Below are positions 61,201 through 64,000 of a DNA stretch of 64,000 bases, piece after piece (position 1 is the stretch's first letter; each line of letters begins with the position of its first letter). The translations under genes were made by a program, and so were the position numbers. Source of the stretch: Diploscapter coronatus. Its lineage: Eukaryota > Nematoda > Chromadorea > Rhabditida > Rhabditidae. The notes beneath the pieces were generated by a model. It worked only from the letters and a program-made list of their open reading frames with translations. It was not told the DNA's origin and did no database searches. The DNA is taken from positions 78,763,201 through 78,827,200 of the forward strand of contig OZ038422.1 in NCBI GenBank assembly GCA_964036155.1, in the 5' to 3' direction.

Positions 61201-64000
61201 AATACAAAATAAGTAAAGTTTAATTTTTAAAAAAAATTGAGATGTGCGTATTGCAGTTTTAGGCAATAAAAATTGATTTTGCAGAAATCTCATTAGACTT
61301 ATCCCTGAATTTGACTTAACTGTCAATTCAATTTGAGGCATTACTGCTTATCGAATAATCTTAAATTTGAGAATTTCATTCAGAAAGTTTGTTTTATCAG
61401 GAATCTTTAAATAATTACACTAGGTTCCCATAAAATATCATCCTCGACGCTGTTCAATCTTTCGAGAATTTGTAGAGTAAAATCAAAATATATTATAGTG
61501 TAGTTGTAGAGCTTTTGGTTTATTTTATTATTGTCTGTTCCAAATTTGGTCGGGCGCCATTTTGCCGCTGGCTTTTCACGTTTTTTCTCACGTGCCCTTT
61601 GCTTTTGTCAGGATCACTTATCAACTTTCAACTTATCATTTGTCACTGTTTTGCAAGCTGATAGTTGAATATGACTGGACACAAAATAGGGGTAATTACT
61701 GATAAAAGAATACTAAATTGATCGATTTTTAGAAATAGGTAAATCTGGGGGGCTTGTAAAAAGAATATAACTTTGACTAGTGACCGATGTATTATACTGA
61801 CTTGTTGGTTTTGAGATTTTAAAGTTGTAAAAATCTTACACATATCTCGTAGAGAGCTTTTACAAGTTTAAAGACGATGGATCTCTACTAATTTCAATTC
61901 CGCTGCTAACTTGACTAAAGTGGCATATTTGATCTAACATCGAAACACATTTGCAAACTTCTGATTATTCATCCACTCGAAAATCATGGAGTGTTTTTGA
62001 AAAGCATCACTTGAACTTTGCAAAATAATAACTCACTGAAAAACGTGCAAAAATAAAGACGACGATGAGTTTGTCGCTTTTGCTCTGAACAATGTTTGCT
62101 TTTTGCGTGATGAGCTTCAGAGTTTGGGTGCATCGGTGCGTGAAGATTCACGCACAAACACACATGCACATGAATTCATGATTTGCGGGGGTGTGAGTTG
62201 GCATAAAAACAGCCCGGCTTTAGCCGAATACTGCAAATAATCCAGGGAAAATCTCTATATGATAAAAATGGCAACAAACCTGCTAGTGTATTCTAAAATA
62301 AGCCAATGAAATGTAGCGAAAATAGGTAATCTCACATCATTTACCCGAATTTTCGGGGGATTAAAATAGTAGACAGACAAATTCACGTGAAAAATGTATC
62401 TCTAAACAAAGGCTTATTTAATTCTAGAAAAAAAAATAATAGGCTAACTTTTCCAAATACGATTCTTCTTCTTTTTATCTTTCATCGATAGTCTTTCGTC
62501 CTATAGTCCAAATTACCGTTTCCTAAAGACGAGTTTCACGTGCGAGCCTACTGATTTTACTCGTTAAACCTTCCTCTTCTTTTAGCAGAAATTGCATCAC
62601 GTCATGTGTATTTGCAGGAAATGACAGACAATATGAGGGGCGAATGGGGGAGGGGGTCACGCACTCAGGAAAACGAGAAAATACTCGAACCGACTGAAAG
62701 GGGACTTGTAAAACAAACGAATAATAACTAATTCTGAATGGGTAAATTTAGAAGTTATTGAACTATCACATCATTCTCCAAAGATAAAACAACAACACAC
62801 ATGTGATTGAGAAAACGACATAGGCGAGGAGGGACTTGCAAAGATTTTCTTCTCTGTAAATACTAAAAATCTTAAATTATTTGGAGAAGTTTCAAAAAGC
62901 AGGCTTTTATTTAGCGCACATAGGATAGAATATCTTTCTGATATTCGAGTTGTCAAGAATTAGTAAATAGTTGGGATCTATAAACGATTTGTCATTCTGA
63001 AAGGCTGGCACTTATCACGTTATGTATCCATCCGAGAAAAAGAATTAGATGAACTTTCAAGCTAATTGGAACTCATTTTTTAAGATCTTGTAAAATTCTA
63101 CAGATCGGACATTGAATAAATAAGTTACAAACAACTTTTATATTACATTGATCTTTCGACTGCTCAAAGGATAGTTTATTGACCTAGAAAATTGATATCA
63201 TCAGATCGTTATTTTGAAGGTCTATAAACGATTTGCATTTTTTTCTAACATCTTTCTGACTCCAGACTGACAAATTTCACGTGCACGAACAATAGTCAAA
63301 AAGTCAAGAATTTGCATAATCTTGGTTTAAAAATAAATCATTTATTCGAAAATACTTACGTTTGGCATACGAAAATTACACGATAAAACGAATTAGCGTT
63401 GAGGTTTTGCAGAAAAATTCCCAGATTTGGAAAAAAATAGTAAATTTCGTTGAAAGACTTCTTTTTTCTCTTATCATTTTGAAAGGTTAGTCGAAATTTA
63501 CGGGAAAAGATGGTTAGTTTTACATTAATCTGTCCTGGAAAATATGTAAAAGAGTGGCCAGAAACCCGAATCGGCAAATATTTGACAATTTATAAAATTT
63601 GAAGTTTTATAATCTGTGTAAAAATAATTAATTGTCAGTAGAGATGATGAAAGAACGGTGTAAAGCTGCGAGCAATTTAATTTCCTTATAAAAGGCAACG
63701 ATTTTATAATAAAAAATGTTTAAATCGATTTTCCTATCACAAACAAAATAGGATGGACTTAGAATGATAATTTGATTTTTTGTCTAAATGTAAATTCTCT
63801 ACACAAGAACATTGTACAATAAGTTTTAGAAGCTTTGATATCATTTCGATAAAACATATGTAAATTGAGGTACAATTGAAAACACTAAAAATTTGATGGG
63901 GCCCTAGAAAACGTCATAATTAAAACTGTTATATTGATAGTTTGAGATAGTCGAAATGATGGTTTTTCTTGCAAAAATTCGAATTAGCAATGGTATCACC
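52281..64000. other. Gene desert at the right end
   Basis: Nearly 12 kb of AT-rich sequence in which I find no convincing exon, RNA gene or mobile element. Notable points are a GC-rich, GGCGCC-bearing patch at 54660-54680 and another at 61550-61580, and slightly GC-richer stretches near 55225-55400, 57745-58110 and 58850-58990. Their ORFs resemble nothing known. Small exons of an unknown gene could be missed. Confidence 0.35.

Overview
This window is nuclear DNA from a nematode-like animal. The background is AT-rich. Genes are broken by many short introns (some only 45-60 bases) with GT..AG borders and usually a T-rich acceptor ending in TTTCAG or TTTTAG. Acceptor-like sites lie just before several start codons, as expected for spliced-leader trans-splicing. 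Gene content points the same way: an astacin with EGF, CUB and TSP1 domains (the nematode NAS layout), a worm-style CK1/TTBK-like kinase and a divergent F-box protein. I cannot name the species. High intron density and relaxed acceptors argue against a standard Caenorhabditis, but that is inference.

The left 40 kb is gene-dense. Four genes lie head-to-tail on the plus strand: a divergent F-box protein (652-2874, 8 exons, 408 aa); meckelin/TMEM67, mks-3 in worms (3277-12870, 26 exons, 936 aa), a ciliary transition-zone membrane receptor; an astacin metalloprotease (13435-18085, 19 exons, 766 aa); and the double-cassette helicase ASCC3 (18660-39940, 57 exons, 2016 aa). All exon chains were built by hand, and each gives a single frame whose total length is divisible by three. 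Two more genes lie wholly inside introns on the opposite strand: a CK1/TTBK-like kinase in mks-3 intron 10, and an unrecognised 217-aa membrane protein in ascc3 intron 4.

The same introns carry mobile DNA. A tRNA-derived SINE with a perfect 17-base target duplication sits in mks-3. Two large foldback (inverted-repeat) elements with TA at their edges sit in ascc3 introns. A third, smaller foldback lies in the right half.

The right 24 kb (39941-64000) is mostly empty. It has one convincing small spliced gene on the minus strand (48135-49612, 163 aa, unknown function), one unusually long unspliced ORF (47151-47741), two weak small ORFs near 40-41 kb, a degenerate tandem repeat near 52 kb, and GC-rich patches marked by repeated GGCGCC hexamers. 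It could be a regulatory landscape or hold long introns and genes I cannot read. I see no tRNA, rRNA, CRISPR or viral genes. The genes do not form one pathway. The only possible thematic link is a transition-zone gene hosting a kinase from a family that includes a cilium regulator.
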